From Deltaproteobacteria bacterium (GTDB taxonomy: Bacteria; Myxococcota_A; UBA9160; UBA4427): a stretch of 64,000 bases of DNA. Position 1 is the first letter of the stretch; each line of letters opens with the position of its first letter. The notes under the pieces are model-generated. The model was not told the origin of the DNA. It searched no databases and saw only the letters and a list, made by a program, of their open reading frames with translations. Positions 15,867 through 24,453 of this stretch are shown here, piece by piece. Position numbers and translations under genes: made by a program. The stretch lies in contig JAFDEK010000002.1 of the NCBI GenBank assembly GCA_019310385.1, forward strand, positions 1 to 64,000. Direction: 5' to 3'.

Positions 15867-17297
15867 CTAGAGGCTGCGCAGGTACTCGGTGTCGCGCTCT
15901 TCGAGAGCGCTGCGGATTTCGGCGTGACGCTCGCGGTCGAGGCGGTAGCGCGCCAGGAAGTAGATCGACGCGCTCGCCAGCACGGCGGTTCCGACGGCGT
16001 AGAAGAGGCCGAGGTCGGTGACGATCTGCGGTGAGATCCCGCCCACATCGACGTTCTCGGTGAGGCCGACCGTGTCCACCAGCACGCCGCCGAGCAGCTG
16101 GCCGAGCCCCGTCGCGGTCTTGGCGGAGAAGGAGAGCGCACCGAAGTAGATTCCCTCGCGTCGTCGTCCCGTGATCAGCGCGTCCTCGTCGGTGATGTCC
16201 GCCATCATCGAGCCCAGGGTCGCCGAGGCCGCGGCGGCACCGAAGGCCATCAGGAAGCCGGCCGACACCACGAAGCCGATGTAGGCGCGGGTTCCGGGTT
16301 CCGGCAGCCAGTCGAGGACGCGGAAGAGCGGCGGCAGCGAGGCGAAGGCGGCGAACCAGATCACGCCGAAGAGGAAGGTGGGCTTCTTGTCGTATCGGCG
16401 CGCTACGGCGGTCCACACCGGCAGGCCGCAGAGCACACCCGCGCCGGCGGCGATGGTGTAGTGGAAGATGTCGCGGGTATCGAGCTGCCAGAAGTAGGTC
16501 CCCATGTGGAGACCGAGCACCCCCTGGACGCCGATGATCACTGCGAAGATCGTCGCGCCGATGAAGAGCGCACGAAAGGAGTGATTGTGCAGGGAGTAAC
16601 GCAGCTCCTCCAACAGGCCGACCTGCGCCGACGATCCGCCAGCCGGCAGGTAGCGGATGCGGGAGTGGGTGCCGATGCCGGAGGCCGTGATGGTGACGAA
16701 GATCGCGATGGCGAATACGAAGGCGAAGGCGGGGTAGGCCTCGGGATTGAGCTGGCCGTTTGGGTACTCCGGCGTGCTGCGCATGAAGTAGCCGAGGCCC
16801 ACGAGGCCCGCGACGATCCCGCCTCCCAGGCCCATGAAGGAACGGACGGCGACGATGGAGGTGCGGTCGTCGTAGTCGCTCGACAGCTCGGCGCCGAGGG
16901 AGAGGTGCGGGACCGAGTAGGCCGTCATCGCGGTGCGTGCGAGCAGGGTGAAGAGCAGCAGCCAGAGCGCGAGCTGGATCTGGCTGAGTCCCTCTGGTGG
17001 GGTGAAGAGGAAGTAGTAGAAGATCGCGAGGGGAAGCGCCGCCGCGTACATGAAGGGATGACGCCGCCCCCAGCGCGACTGCAGGCGATCCGAGAGCATC
17101 CCCGCCATGGGGTCCGTGATCGCATCGCAGAGCAGGGCGATGAAGATGACGATGCCGACCGCCGTTCCGGACAGGCCGAGGACCTGGGTGTAGTAGAAGA
17201 GCAGAAAGGCCGCGAAGGAGGTGCTCTTGATCCCTTCTGCCGCCTGGCCGAGCCCGTACCAGAGCTTCGTCGTATTGCTCAGCTGGGGGACGGCCAA
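15867..17297 (-). CDS. MFS transporter, GPH/MelB-like cation symporter family
   Basis: 476 residues with about 12 hydrophobic segments. The start TTKLWYGLGQAAEGIKST, the DAITDPMAGMLSDRL segment and RWGRRHPFMY match the glycoside-pentoside-hexuronide:cation symporter family; DxxxDP is its cation-site signature. Members of this family in proteobacteria also move non-sugar substrates, so the cargo is unknown. The gene lies 104 nt upstream of the LptF-LptG start and is leftward, so it could be cotranscribed. Confidence 0.85.
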   Translation of the reverse strand: MAVPQLSNTTKLWYGLGQAAEGIKSTSFAAFLLFYYTQVLGLSGTAVGIVIFIALLCDAITDPMAGMLSDRLQSRWGRRHPFMYAAALPLAIFYYFLFTPPEGLSQIQLALWLLLFTLLARTAMTAYSVPHLSLGAELSSDYDDRTSIVAVRSFMGLGGGIVAGLVGLGYFMRSTPEYPNGQLNPEAYPAFAFVFAIAIFVTITASGIGTHSRIRYLPAGGSSAQVGLLEELRYSLHNHSFRALFIGATIFAVIIGVQGVLGLHMGTYFWQLDTRDIFHYTIAAGAGVLCGLPVWTAVARRYDKKPTFLFGVIWFAAFASLPPLFRVLDWLPEPGTRAYIGFVVSAGFLMAFGAAAASATLGSMMADITDEDALITGRRREGIYFGALSFSAKTATGLGQLLGGVLVDTVGLTENVDVGGISPQIVTDLGLFYAVGTAVLASASIYFLARYRLDRERHAEIRSALEERDTEYLRSL

Positions 17298-17506
17298 TTC
17301 TCGACTCGGATTTCCGCCCTCGGCTCACTGCCACGGGCAGGGACCGTGGCCGCACGGCCGGGGCGACACATTCGTGGTGGGACAGGACAGGGGGGCGGAG
17401 GCTCGCGTTCCGCCGGCGGGTCAGACAATATGGCGGCGCGGGATGCTGTCAACCGCGAGCGGGAGAATCCGCAGCCCGGATCGCGGCCGGCGACGCTGGA
17501 GCGGGC

Positions 17507-17734
17507 TCAGGCCACAGCGTGCCCCGGCTCGTCTCGAGCCCTGACCTCGCTCAGGACGACCTTTCCGGTCTCCAGCATGACGTCGACCAGATCGCAAACC
17601 TCGCCCTCGTCCTCGCTGCACTCGCTCGCAGCAAGGACGAGCTCGACGAGGGAGAGCTCGATTCCGTCGGCCTGCTCGAGAAGGGTGCGATTGCGCTGCT
17701 GCCAGGGGGCTGCGTCGGGGTGTGCGTTTTCCAT
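17507..17734 (-). CDS. Small acidic hypothetical protein
   Basis: 75 residues starting MENAHPDAAPWQQRNRT, rich in Glu/Asp/Leu with a predicted helical centre (LSLVELVLAASECSEDEGEV) and no signal peptide or membrane segment. GC-rich third positions suggest coding, but there is no good ribosome site before the ATG and I know no family. Its frame remains open upstream to 18487, overlapping the glutaredoxin gene, and that part is a shadow. Confidence 0.45.
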   Translation of the reverse strand: MENAHPDAAPWQQRNRTLLEQADGIELSLVELVLAASECSEDEGEVCDLVDVMLETGKVVLSEVRARDEPGHAVA

Positions 17735-18061
17735 GGCCGAGGGCCTATGCAGCTCGTGTGCCCACCGTGCCCTCGCGTTGTAGAATCGAAAAACACCATT
17801 CGAATTCAATCCTTGCACCCCTGCCCCAGGGCGCATCCCCGGGTGGCAGGCAGCGCCGGGTCGTCGGAATCCCGACGTTGGCGGCGGGTCGCCGACGCCC
17901 TCTGTCGAGCGGGTCCCGCGGGCGCTGCCCGGACCCCTGGCGCCAGGCGAGCCAAGGCCGGAAACTCGCGGACCGCCGCCGCGGGTCGCGGGGCGGGCCG
18001 AGACGGGCCGAGACAGGACAGACGATGGAAGCCGAATTGGAGGCCCGAATTGGAGGCCGGA
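17735..18061. other. Intergenic region upstream of the glutaredoxin-like gene
   Basis: 327 bases between a leftward small gene and the rightward glutaredoxin-like gene. An AT-richer patch at 17785-17810 (TAGAATCGAAAAACACCATTCG) may hold promoters. Further right is a 10-bp tandem duplication GGGCCGAGAC at 17995-18014 and the start of the repeat at 18027. No additional gene is convincing. Confidence 0.45.
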
Positions 18062-18075
18062 GTGGAGGCCGACGT
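18027..18075. repeat. 12-13 bp tandem repeat, four copies, carrying Shine-Dalgarno sequences
   Basis: Units begin at 18027, 18039, 18052 and 18064 (GGAGGCCGAATT-like). Each contains GGAGG or GGAAG, so the repeat creates several ribosome-binding sites just before the glutaredoxin start codons at 18062 and 18074. Confidence 0.85.
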
Positions 18076-18343
18076 GCAAGACGCCGAGGGGCTGGTCCTC
18101 TATCAGACCGAGGGCTGCCCCTACTGCGTGAAGGTGCGCCGCTACCTCGAGCAGGCGGGGAGGTCCATCGAGCTGCGGGACCTGCGCGGCACTCCGGATG
18201 CCGTCCAGGAGCTGATCGCCGCCACCCGCAGGCGCACCGTTCCCTGTCTGCGCATCGAAACGGCGCCTGGAGACTTCGAGTGGCTCCACGAGTCCGCCGA
18301 TATCATCGACTACCTGGCCGCCCGCTTCGCTGAAGAGGGCTAG
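18062..18343 (+). CDS. Glutaredoxin/GST N-terminal-like thiol protein
   Basis: 93 residues. LVLYQTEGCPYCVKVRRYLEQ contains the CPYC redox motif of glutaredoxins at the end of strand one; RRRTVPCLRI carries the cis-Pro (TVP) and HESADIIDYLAARF fits the last helix. It should reduce disulfides or glutathione adducts. GTG at 18062 and GTG at 18074 are both preceded by GGAGG 5 nt upstream because of the tandem repeat; either may be used. A TetR gene follows after 37 nt, possibly cotranscribed. Confidence 0.85.
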   Translation: MEADVQDAEGLVLYQTEGCPYCVKVRRYLEQAGRSIELRDLRGTPDAVQELIAATRRRTVPCLRIETAPGDFEWLHESADIIDYLAARFAEEG

Positions 18344-18380
18344 CAGGCCCGCCCCGGGTGATTGGCCTAAACTTATTCCC

Positions 18381-19046
18381 ATGCGCGAAGCCGCAAAGAG
18401 CCCCGGTGGTGCCGGCTCCCGTGAGATTCGTGTCCCCCAGCAGGCCAGGAGCCGTCTGACCCGCGAGCGGGTCCTGGAGGCGGCCACCGATTGCTTCGAG
18501 AGCCGGGGCTATGACGAGACCACCACCGCGATGATCGCAGCCGAGGCCGGCATCGCGGTCGGCACCCTCTACGGCTACTTCAACAACAAGCGCGAGATCC
18601 TGCTCGAGCTCATCGACGGGCACGTCCACGGTATGGCGGAATACGTGATCGCCCAGCTCGATCCCGAGCGCTGGAAGGGCGCCGATCCGCGCGAGAAGAC
18701 CCGCTCCCTGATCGACGCCATTTTCCATACCCAGCGCCTGCAGCCGGGCATGCAGCGCATCATGTGGGAGCGCTACTTCAAGGACGAGGATTTCCGCAGG
18801 CCCGTGGAGAGCATCCGGCGCCGGGTGCGCGCGGCGCTCGACGCCCTGCTCGAGGCCGAGCGCCAGGAGGGGGTCATGCGCGAGGTCGACCTCGAGATGG
18901 CCTCCTACGTGGTCTTCAACTCGGTGCAGTGGAACGCCACCCAGATCTTCATCGAAGGCGACGCGAAGCAGATCGCCGCCGCAGCCGAGGCCACCGCGGA
19001 CATGATCGCGAGCTATCTGCTGCTGGACTGCGGAGACGACGCCTAG
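18381..19046 (+). CDS. TetR-family transcriptional regulator
   Basis: 221 residues. The helix-turn-helix region is classical: RERVLEAATDCFESRGYDETTT, then IAAEAGIAVGTLYGYFNNKREIL (about residues 55-77). The C-terminal domain is helical and ligand-binding, with aromatic residues (MWERYFKDEDF), suggesting a hydrophobic effector. Such proteins repress adjacent genes. Targets are unknown: the glutaredoxin gene upstream in the same direction is one candidate. Confidence 0.92.
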   Translation: MREAAKSPGGAGSREIRVPQQARSRLTRERVLEAATDCFESRGYDETTTAMIAAEAGIAVGTLYGYFNNKREILLELIDGHVHGMAEYVIAQLDPERWKGADPREKTRSLIDAIFHTQRLQPGMQRIMWERYFKDEDFRRPVESIRRRVRAALDALLEAERQEGVMREVDLEMASYVVFNSVQWNATQIFIEGDAKQIAAAAEATADMIASYLLLDCGDDA

Positions 19047-19070
19047 GGCTGAGCCGGGGCGATAGCGCCC

Positions 19071-19394
19071 TCACGAGGGCCCGAAGATGGGATCCAGCGC
19101 CTCGTCGGCCAGGAGCTCGAGGGCCTCTCCCGCCACACGGTCGGGGTCGAGCCGGTCGGCTCGCTCCAGCAGGCGCTGCCGGGCCGCCTCTTGGGAGTCG
19201 CAGCGTTCCCAGCGGCGCTGGCCGAGCAGGTAGTAGTACTCCCGCAGCCGCTCGACCCGCAGCGGGCCGTCCAGGGGCACGCACTCGCCGTTCCGGAAGA
19301 CCAGGAAGGTACCCTCTCCGGCTCGTCGGCTCTCCCGTGTGTCTCCGCTCTGCAACAGCTCGGCTCCTGTTCCCCTACTGCTGTAATTGTACAC
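19071..19394 (-). CDS. Hypothetical protein
   Basis: 107 residues if it starts at the GTG at 19394; the frame stays open back to 19712 but overlaps the preceding gene there. It contains GEGTFLVFRNGECVPLDGP, an aromatic REYYYLLGQRRW, and a helical Arg/Glu-rich tail. Codon use is strongly G/C at third positions, as in neighbours. No signal peptide or known family is recognised. The gap to the upstream beta-barrel-like gene is 43 nt, so they may share a transcript. Confidence 0.5.
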   Translation of the reverse strand: MYNYSSRGTGAELLQSGDTRESRRAGEGTFLVFRNGECVPLDGPLRVERLREYYYLLGQRRWERCDSQEAARQRLLERADRLDPDRVAGEALELLADEALDPIFGPS

Positions 19395-19437
19395 CCGCAG
19401 CGTTACGACGGGCGCTGTGGCGCGTTCGCGTTTCGCA

Positions 19438-19956
19438 TCAGAAACGGACCTCGAAGCCAAGGGTTGGGGTTCCTCCCAGCTCGCGGCGCTCCCCACTACC
19501 CGCGGGATCGTCGGCGGGCTGGAGCGCGCCTCCCTGGACGGCACCTCCTTGGACGGCACCTCCTTGGACATAGTCGAGGAGTACGCCGGAGCGCAGGTAC
19601 AGGGGACCGGCGACGGGAATCGAGTATGCGACCTCGCCCCGGCCGACACGGGTGCCCGCGCCTCCGTTGATGGGGAGATCGTCAGCCCGGTAGCGCGCGG
19701 AATAGTGCCCACCGAGAGGATTCAGGGCGCTCCAGTCGGGAAGAGGCGTCTTCGCTGCGGTGGGGGGCGCTGCGGTGGGGAGCTGAGCGGCGGCCGCGGG
19801 CTTACGAGCGGCCGCAGGCTCTTCTCGCGCCGCAGGCGCTTCTTGCGCCGCAGGCGCTTGCCCATCGCTCGCCAGAGCGGGAGTGGCGGCGAGAAGTGCG
19901 ACGCCCAGCACGCTGATCGCAGACTTCCAGGTCATCGCCGAGGTTCGTCTGTTCAT
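19438..19956 (-). CDS. Secreted Ala/Pro-rich protein with beta-barrel-like C-terminus
   Basis: 172 residues. A signal peptide (SAISVLGVALLAATPALA) is followed by an Ala/Pro/Glu-rich low-complexity stretch (residues 30-70) and a compact C-terminal domain with alternating strands, ending TLGFEVRF; a terminal Phe is typical of outer-membrane beta-strands, but only a few strands fit, so it is not a full porin. GGAAGGAGG precedes the ATG. Two in-frame tandem repeats make its AAQEAP-like and VQGGA-like segments. Role unknown; periplasm or outer membrane is likely. Confidence 0.75.
   Translation of the reverse strand: MNRRTSAMTWKSAISVLGVALLAATPALASDGQAPAAQEAPAAREEPAAARKPAAAAQLPTAAPPTAAKTPLPDWSALNPLGGHYSARYRADDLPINGGAGTRVGRGEVAYSIPVAGPLYLRSGVLLDYVQGGAVQGGAVQGGALQPADDPAGSGERRELGGTPTLGFEVRF
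19522..19566. repeat. 15-bp tandem repeat, three copies, in frame (VQGGA)
   Basis: Units at 19522, 19537 and 19552; the last two are identical (GACGGCACCTCCTTG). On the minus strand they encode repeats of V-Q-G-G-A close to the C-terminus of the secreted protein. Confidence 0.92.
19809..19862. repeat. 18-bp tandem repeat, three copies, in frame
   Basis: Units at 19809, 19827 and 19845 share GCGCCGCAGGCGCTT; the last two are identical over 15 bases. They encode the Ala/Glu/Pro-rich segment after the signal peptide. A similar GCCGCAGGCGCT core is seen at 43.87-43.92 kb. Confidence 0.85.
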
Positions 19957-20219
19957 CGGATCGGTCCTCCTTCCTTCGCCCGGCTCCGCTGGCGATGCAG
20001 CTGCCGCCGGCAGGGGCGAATGGAGGTTGTTGGATGCCGGGCCACCACACGCGGTTCGCCCCGCGGGACGGGTTTCCCCCTGGGAGCGCAGAAAGCCGAA
20101 AAAGTCTTGCGGGGTTTCCGGCTGATCTCCGCGGTACGGGATGAACGCAGCTCCAGAGACTCAGGCGGGCACGGAAACCGCGGCGTCTCGTTCGGAGCCC
20201 GGAAGAAGGAGAGAGCAGA

Positions 20220-20849
20220 ATGACCATGAAGGCCCTCTACGACATCGACTACGACATGGACCATGGTACGAGTATCGAGATCACGACGGCATACAGCGCC
20301 GTCGCAGACGAGACGGTTGCGCCCCGCGCCAGCGCGAGCCGCGGCGGCTTCCTGGCGGGTGGTCTCGAGTGGATGCCCCTCGAGCGCACCGCGGGCCTCG
20401 ATCCCCTGGACCTCTGGATCACCCTGCACGATCAGCGCGAGCGCGGGCTGAGTGAGGGGTGGCGCTTCGCCGAGCGCAGCGAGGTCGAGGCGCTGATCTC
20501 CACCTTCTGCGATCAGCCGGAGGGTCGCGCCGAGCTGCTGGGGATGCTGGGTCTGGTGCGTGGCTCCGTCGATCGGGACGGCACGGTGCACCGGGAGCTC
20601 GAGGCCTGGTTCACGGAGGATCCCATGCGGGAGATCGGTCTCGGACTCGTGAAGGGTGAGGTCGTGACCCGGGGCGGTCGACTGGTGGAGTCCCGCTTCG
20701 AGTCCTGCGATCCCTGGATGAGCGAGACGGAGGCCAAAACGGCTGCGGTGCTGGTGGTACGCGACGAGCACTGGACCGCGCTCTCCGGCGAGCCCGCCGG
20801 CAAGGATGTGGACGCTCATGCTGAGCTCGAAAGCTCCTGGGGCTGCTGA
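20220..20849 (+). CDS. Hypothetical protein with PEP-CTERM-ectodomain-like segment
   Basis: 209 residues. AAGGAGAG precedes the ATG. The segment GGLEWMPLERTAGLDPLDLW...LSEGWRFAERSEVEALISTF (about 40-100) follows the GLEWLDL...GWRxATxxEVxxL pattern seen in many exported PEP-CTERM-type proteins. Here there is no signal peptide and no C-terminal sorting tail; the protein ends SSWGC. It may be cytoplasmic or exported by other means. A strong hairpin terminator follows 85 nt after the stop, so this is a monocistronic unit. The domain has no known function. Confidence 0.75.
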   Translation: MTMKALYDIDYDMDHGTSIEITTAYSAVADETVAPRASASRGGFLAGGLEWMPLERTAGLDPLDLWITLHDQRERGLSEGWRFAERSEVEALISTFCDQPEGRAELLGMLGLVRGSVDRDGTVHRELEAWFTEDPMREIGLGLVKGEVVTRGGRLVESRFESCDPWMSETEAKTAAVLVVRDEHWTALSGEPAGKDVDAHAELESSWGC

Positions 20850-20933
20850 GTCAGAAGCCGAGTCGAAGTAGTGCTGAGCTGACGCGAGAACGCGTGGATG
20901 TCGAGCTGAGCAGCAGTTGCGCAGTAGTGGTGA

Positions 20934-20972
20934 AGGGCCGGACGACCCAGAGTCGTCCGGCCCTCTTTGCTT
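20934..20972 (+). terminator. Rho-independent terminator
   Basis: A perfect 12-bp stem, AGGGCCGGACGA (20934-20945) with TCGTCCGGCCCT (20953-20964), a 7-nt loop and a following CTTTGCTT. It ends the transcript of the 209-residue protein before the sigma factor operon. The T-tract is short, as is common in GC-rich genomes. Confidence 0.85.
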
Positions 20973-21082
20973 GCGCCGGGATCGACGCACTTCGCCTTCC
21001 TGGCCTCGAGCTCGGTCTCAGCCGGATCCCGCACATGGGCGCCGCTCTTGTCACCCCGGCGGCGAGGGGCGAGAATTCGCAG

Positions 21083-21679
21083 ATGGGGGACGAATCGCAG
21101 CGAGCCGGAGATGCCCAGCCGGAGACGCTCTCGGAGGAGCGCGCCGCGCCGGGCTCCAAGGCCGACGATCTGATCGAGTCGGTATACGCCGAGCTGCGAC
21201 GCCTGGCCGCGAGCTACCTGCAGCAGGAGCGCAGCGGTCACACCCTCCAGGCGACGGCGTTGGTCCACGAGGCCTACGCGCGTCTCGTCGATCAGAGCCG
21301 AGCCGAATGGAAGAGTCGCACCCACTTCTTCGCCGTCGGTGCCAAGATGATGCGGCGCATCCTCATCGACCACGCCCGGGAGCGGCGCAGCCAGAAGCGC
21401 GGCGGGGAGCAGCAGCGCGTTACCCTGAGCGCTGCGGGAGAGATGCCCGGCGGCGGGGATCTCGACTACGAGGAGCTGCTCTCCATCGACGAGGCCCTTC
21501 ACCGGCTTGCCGAGCTCGACGAGCGCCAGGCCAAAGTGGTGGAGCTGCGCTTCTTCGCGGGGATGAGCGTTGCCGAAGTCGCCGAGTTCCTCGACGTCTC
21601 CCCGCGCACCGTGGAGGGCGACTGGACCCACGCGCGCACCTGGCTGCGCCGCGAGCTCTCCGAGCGGAACGGCGCGTGA
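21083..21679 (+). CDS. ECF-type RNA polymerase sigma factor
   Basis: 198 residues from the ATG at 21083. Region 2 (YAELRRLAASYLQQERSGHTL, then EAYARLVDQ and FFAVGAKMMRRILIDHARER) and region 4 (LDERQAKVVELRFFAGMSVAEVAEFLDVSPRTVEGDW) match the TIGR02999-like ECF subgroup. This subgroup is commonly encoded next to Ser/Thr kinases and lacks a classical anti-sigma factor. The frame is open from 20894, but the upstream part overlaps the terminator hairpin. Its stop overlaps the next start (GTGA), so sigma factor and kinase are translationally coupled. Target promoters are unknown. Confidence 0.93.
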   Translation: MGDESQRAGDAQPETLSEERAAPGSKADDLIESVYAELRRLAASYLQQERSGHTLQATALVHEAYARLVDQSRAEWKSRTHFFAVGAKMMRRILIDHARERRSQKRGGEQQRVTLSAAGEMPGGGDLDYEELLSIDEALHRLAELDERQAKVVELRFFAGMSVAEVAEFLDVSPRTVEGDWTHARTWLRRELSERNGA

Positions 21680-24384
21680 GCGCCGAGCGCCACCAGCGAA
21701 TCAAGCAGATCTTCCTCGATGCCCTCGAGTACGCAGGCGAAGAGCGTGAGGCTTTCCTCGACGCATCCTGCGGCGACGATGGGAGCATGCGCGAAGAGGT
21801 GGAGTCCCTCCTGGCCCACCATCGGCCCGAGGCGGCCTTCGAGCCGCTGGTCGTGAGCGCGGGCTCGGACCGCCCCTCCAAGGAGAAGCCGCTGCGCTTC
21901 GCGGCCGGCGACGTCTTCGCCGAGCGTTATCGCGTGGTGGATCGGCTCGGGCGAGGCGGCATGGGCGAGGTCTATCGCGCCGACGATCTCACCCTGGGCA
22001 CGCCCGTCGCCCTGAAGCTTCTTCACACGGCGGATTCCGCACTCCGCACCCAGCTGCTGCAAGAGGTGAAGCTCGCCCGGCAGATCACCCATCCGGCCGT
22101 GTGCCGGGTCTACGACCTGGGCGAGGCGGAGGGGGAGCTCTACTTCACCATGGAGTACCTCGAAGGGGAGGATCTGAGCTCCCTCCTCAAGCGCGCGGGC
22201 CGTCTGCCTTCGTCTCGCGTGGCGGAGATGGGCAGCGTCCTGTGCGAAGGACTGGCCGCGGCCCACGCTCGCGGCGTGCTCCACCTCGACCTGAAGCCCG
22301 CCAACGTGCTGATCGACGAGAGCGGACAGGTTCGAATCACCGACTTCGGCATCGCGACGACCCTGGAAGAGGCCAGGCTGGTGAGCGCGACCTACGGCAC
22401 GCCGGGCTACATGGCGCCGGAGCAGCTCGGCACACCCCACACGCTCTCCGAGCGGACCGACCTCTACTCCCTTGCCCTCGTGCTCTACGAGCTCGTCGCG
22501 GGGCAGCCGGCCTTCGACGATCCCAGCATGACCCGGGTCCTGGAGATGCAGCGTGAGGCGCGGCCGACGCCGCCCTCCCGGCTCGTGCCCGACGTCGACC
22601 CCGAGCTCGAGCGGATACTCCTGCAGGCCCTGGAGAAGGATCCCGCCCGGCGGCCCGAGTCCGCCTCCGCTATGGGGAGCCGTCTCTCGGCGCTGACCCA
22701 AGGCGCTGGCCAGGGCGCGGCGGTGGAGGGCAGGGCGGCGGCGGGTCCGGCGGATGCGAGCGCGGTCTCGGCGGGGGGCACGGCGGGGGGCTCAGCGGAG
22801 GTCGCCGCGGGATCGCGGGAAGCCGAGGCCGGCGCCCCGGAGCAGCAGCGCGGCGTGCTCGTCGGCGTCGGGGTCGCCTTTCTCTTCATCGTGGTCTTTC
22901 TCGGTCTCTGGCGCGGCTCGAGTGTCGACGATCCTACCCTGCTGGTGCCGGTGCCGGTGCCCGCGCCGCAAGCTCAGCCCGAGCCCGTCGCGCGTCCGAC
23001 CCTCGCCATCCTGCCCTTCGAGAATCTCAGCTCCGACACGGAGAACGCCTTTCTTGCCGACGGCATCACCGAAGATCTCTACTCGCTGCTCGCCGAGACC
23101 AATTCGCTGCGAGTGCTGGCCCGGACCTCCGTGCGCAATTACGCGCGCTCCCAGCAGAGCCTGCCCCAGCTCGCGCGCGAGATCGGCCTCACCAACCTGC
23201 TCGAGGGGAGCGTCCGGCGGCAGGGAGCGCGGGTGCGCGTGAGCGTTCAGCTCATCGACGCCGTCGACGAGACGCAAGTATGGGCCAGCGACTTCGAGCG
23301 CGAGCTCGACTCGGAGAATCTCTTCGAGCTCCAGTCCGAAGTGGCCCGGGCCATCGCGTCGGCCTTGCAGATGAAGTTCACGCCCGAGGACCAAGCCCGT
23401 CTCGCGCGCAGGCCCACCGCTGATCCGGCGGCCTACGACCGCTACCTGCTCGGTCGCCGCCACTTCGAGCGCGTCACCGAAGCCGACCTGCTGGCGAGCA
23501 TCCAGCACTTCCGGGAGGCGGTGGAGCTGGACCCGAATTTCGCGGACGCATGGTCCTACCTGGCCCTCTCCTACACCCTGGCTGCGAGGGGCGGAGTCGT
23601 GGCGCCCGCCGCGGCTTACCCCCAGGCCAGCGAAAGTGCCCGCAGGGCCCTCGCCATCGACGATCGGCTCGACGAAGCGCATCTCGCCATGGCGCGGGTC
23701 CTGCTCAGCCACGACTGGCGCTGGGACGCCGCGTTGCTCTCCCTGGGACGGGTCCTGGTCTTGAATCCCGACTCGGCGCGCGCGCACCTGGACCACGCCT
23801 ACCTGCTCTCGAGCGCCGGTCGCTTCGACGAGTCCATCGCCGCTGTGGATCGGGCCATCGCCCTCGATCCGGGCTCGCCCTTCGCGTGGGCGCAGCGCGG
23901 GCGGCGGCTCCTCGACGCGCGCGACTACGAAGCCGCGGCCGAGGCCGCGAGCCGGGCCCTCGAGCTCGAGCCCGGCCACGCCGGCGCCCTCTCCGTGCTG
24001 GGCTTCAGCCAGCTCATGCGCGAGGAGTACAGCGCGGCCATAGAGGCCTTCGAGGGCTCCCTGGCGGACTTCGGGGAGAGCCCCATCGTCATCGCGAATC
24101 TAGGCTATGCGTTGGGTCGCGCCGGGCGCGCCGGGGACGCGCGCGCGGCTCTGACCCGGCTGGAGGCCCTCGCGAGCCAGCGCTTCGTGTCGCCGGTCTA
24201 TCGCGCCTTCGTGCACCTGGGGATGGGGGAGCGGGAGGCCTCCCTGCGCTGGCTGGAAGGCGCCGTCGAGCAGCGCGATCCGGCCTCGATCTGGCTTGCG
24301 GTCGATCCCCATTACGACATCCTGCGCGACGAGCCCCGATTTGCGGCGCTGGTCGAGAAGGTGGGAGCCCCGGTGCTCCGCTGA
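21676..24384 (+). CDS. Membrane Ser/Thr protein kinase with TolB/FlgO-like and TPR domains
   Basis: 902 residues. Kinase: LGRGGMGEVY (residues 91-100), VALK with K114, HLDLKPANVL (203-212, D205), DFG (223-225) and GTPGYMAPEQ. The usual Arg before the catalytic Asp is Leu, so this is a non-RD-type kinase. A single membrane helix (393-412) is followed by an LPFENLSSDTENAFLADGITEDL domain (about 445-580), as in TolB/FlgO-like sensory proteins, then tetratricopeptide repeats (600-890) outside the membrane. An Ala/Gly-rich linker precedes the helix. GTG at 21676 overlaps the sigma factor stop. It probably phosphorylates or gates the co-encoded sigma factor. N-terminal extension of the open frame back to 20917 is a shadow. 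Confidence 0.93.
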   Translation: MSAERHQRIKQIFLDALEYAGEEREAFLDASCGDDGSMREEVESLLAHHRPEAAFEPLVVSAGSDRPSKEKPLRFAAGDVFAERYRVVDRLGRGGMGEVYRADDLTLGTPVALKLLHTADSALRTQLLQEVKLARQITHPAVCRVYDLGEAEGELYFTMEYLEGEDLSSLLKRAGRLPSSRVAEMGSVLCEGLAAAHARGVLHLDLKPANVLIDESGQVRITDFGIATTLEEARLVSATYGTPGYMAPEQLGTPHTLSERTDLYSLALVLYELVAGQPAFDDPSMTRVLEMQREARPTPPSRLVPDVDPELERILLQALEKDPARRPESASAMGSRLSALTQGAGQGAAVEGRAAAGPADASAVSAGGTAGGSAEVAAGSREAEAGAPEQQRGVLVGVGVAFLFIVVFLGLWRGSSVDDPTLLVPVPVPAPQAQPEPVARPTLAILPFENLSSDTENAFLADGITEDLYSLLAETNSLRVLARTSVRNYARSQQSLPQLAREIGLTNLLEGSVRRQGARVRVSVQLIDAVDETQVWASDFERELDSENLFELQSEVARAIASALQMKFTPEDQARLARRPTADPAAYDRYLLGRRHFERVTEADLLASIQHFREAVELDPNFADAWSYLALSYTLAARGGVVAPAAAYPQASESARRALAIDDRLDEAHLAMARVLLSHDWRWDAALLSLGRVLVLNPDSARAHLDHAYLLSSAGRFDESIAAVDRAIALDPGSPFAWAQRGRRLLDARDYEAAAEAASRALELEPGHAGALSVLGFSQLMREEYSAAIEAFEGSLADFGESPIVIANLGYALGRAGRAGDARAALTRLEALASQRFVSPVYRAFVHLGMGEREASLRWLEGAVEQRDPASIWLAVDPHYDILRDEPRFAALVEKVGAPVLR

Positions 24385-24396
24385 CCCGCGCGCAGC

Positions 24397-24430
24397 AGAC
24401 CGAGGTGGAGAGAAGACCGACGTGGAGGAC
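24397..24430. repeat. 17-bp tandem duplication after the kinase gene
   Basis: AGACCGAGGTGGAGA at 24397 recurs with two differences at 24414, a 17-bp period. It lies 13 nt after the kinase stop codon and ends near the ribosome site of the next gene. Confidence 0.75.
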
Positions 24431-24453
24431 GGAAGGGGGTGACGAAGGTGATC

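Noticed and set aside
20917-21675. N-terminal extension of the kinase over the sigma factor gene
   Set aside because: The residues are Arg/Ser/Pro-rich and correspond to a different frame of the sigma factor, which has clear region 2 and 4 motifs.
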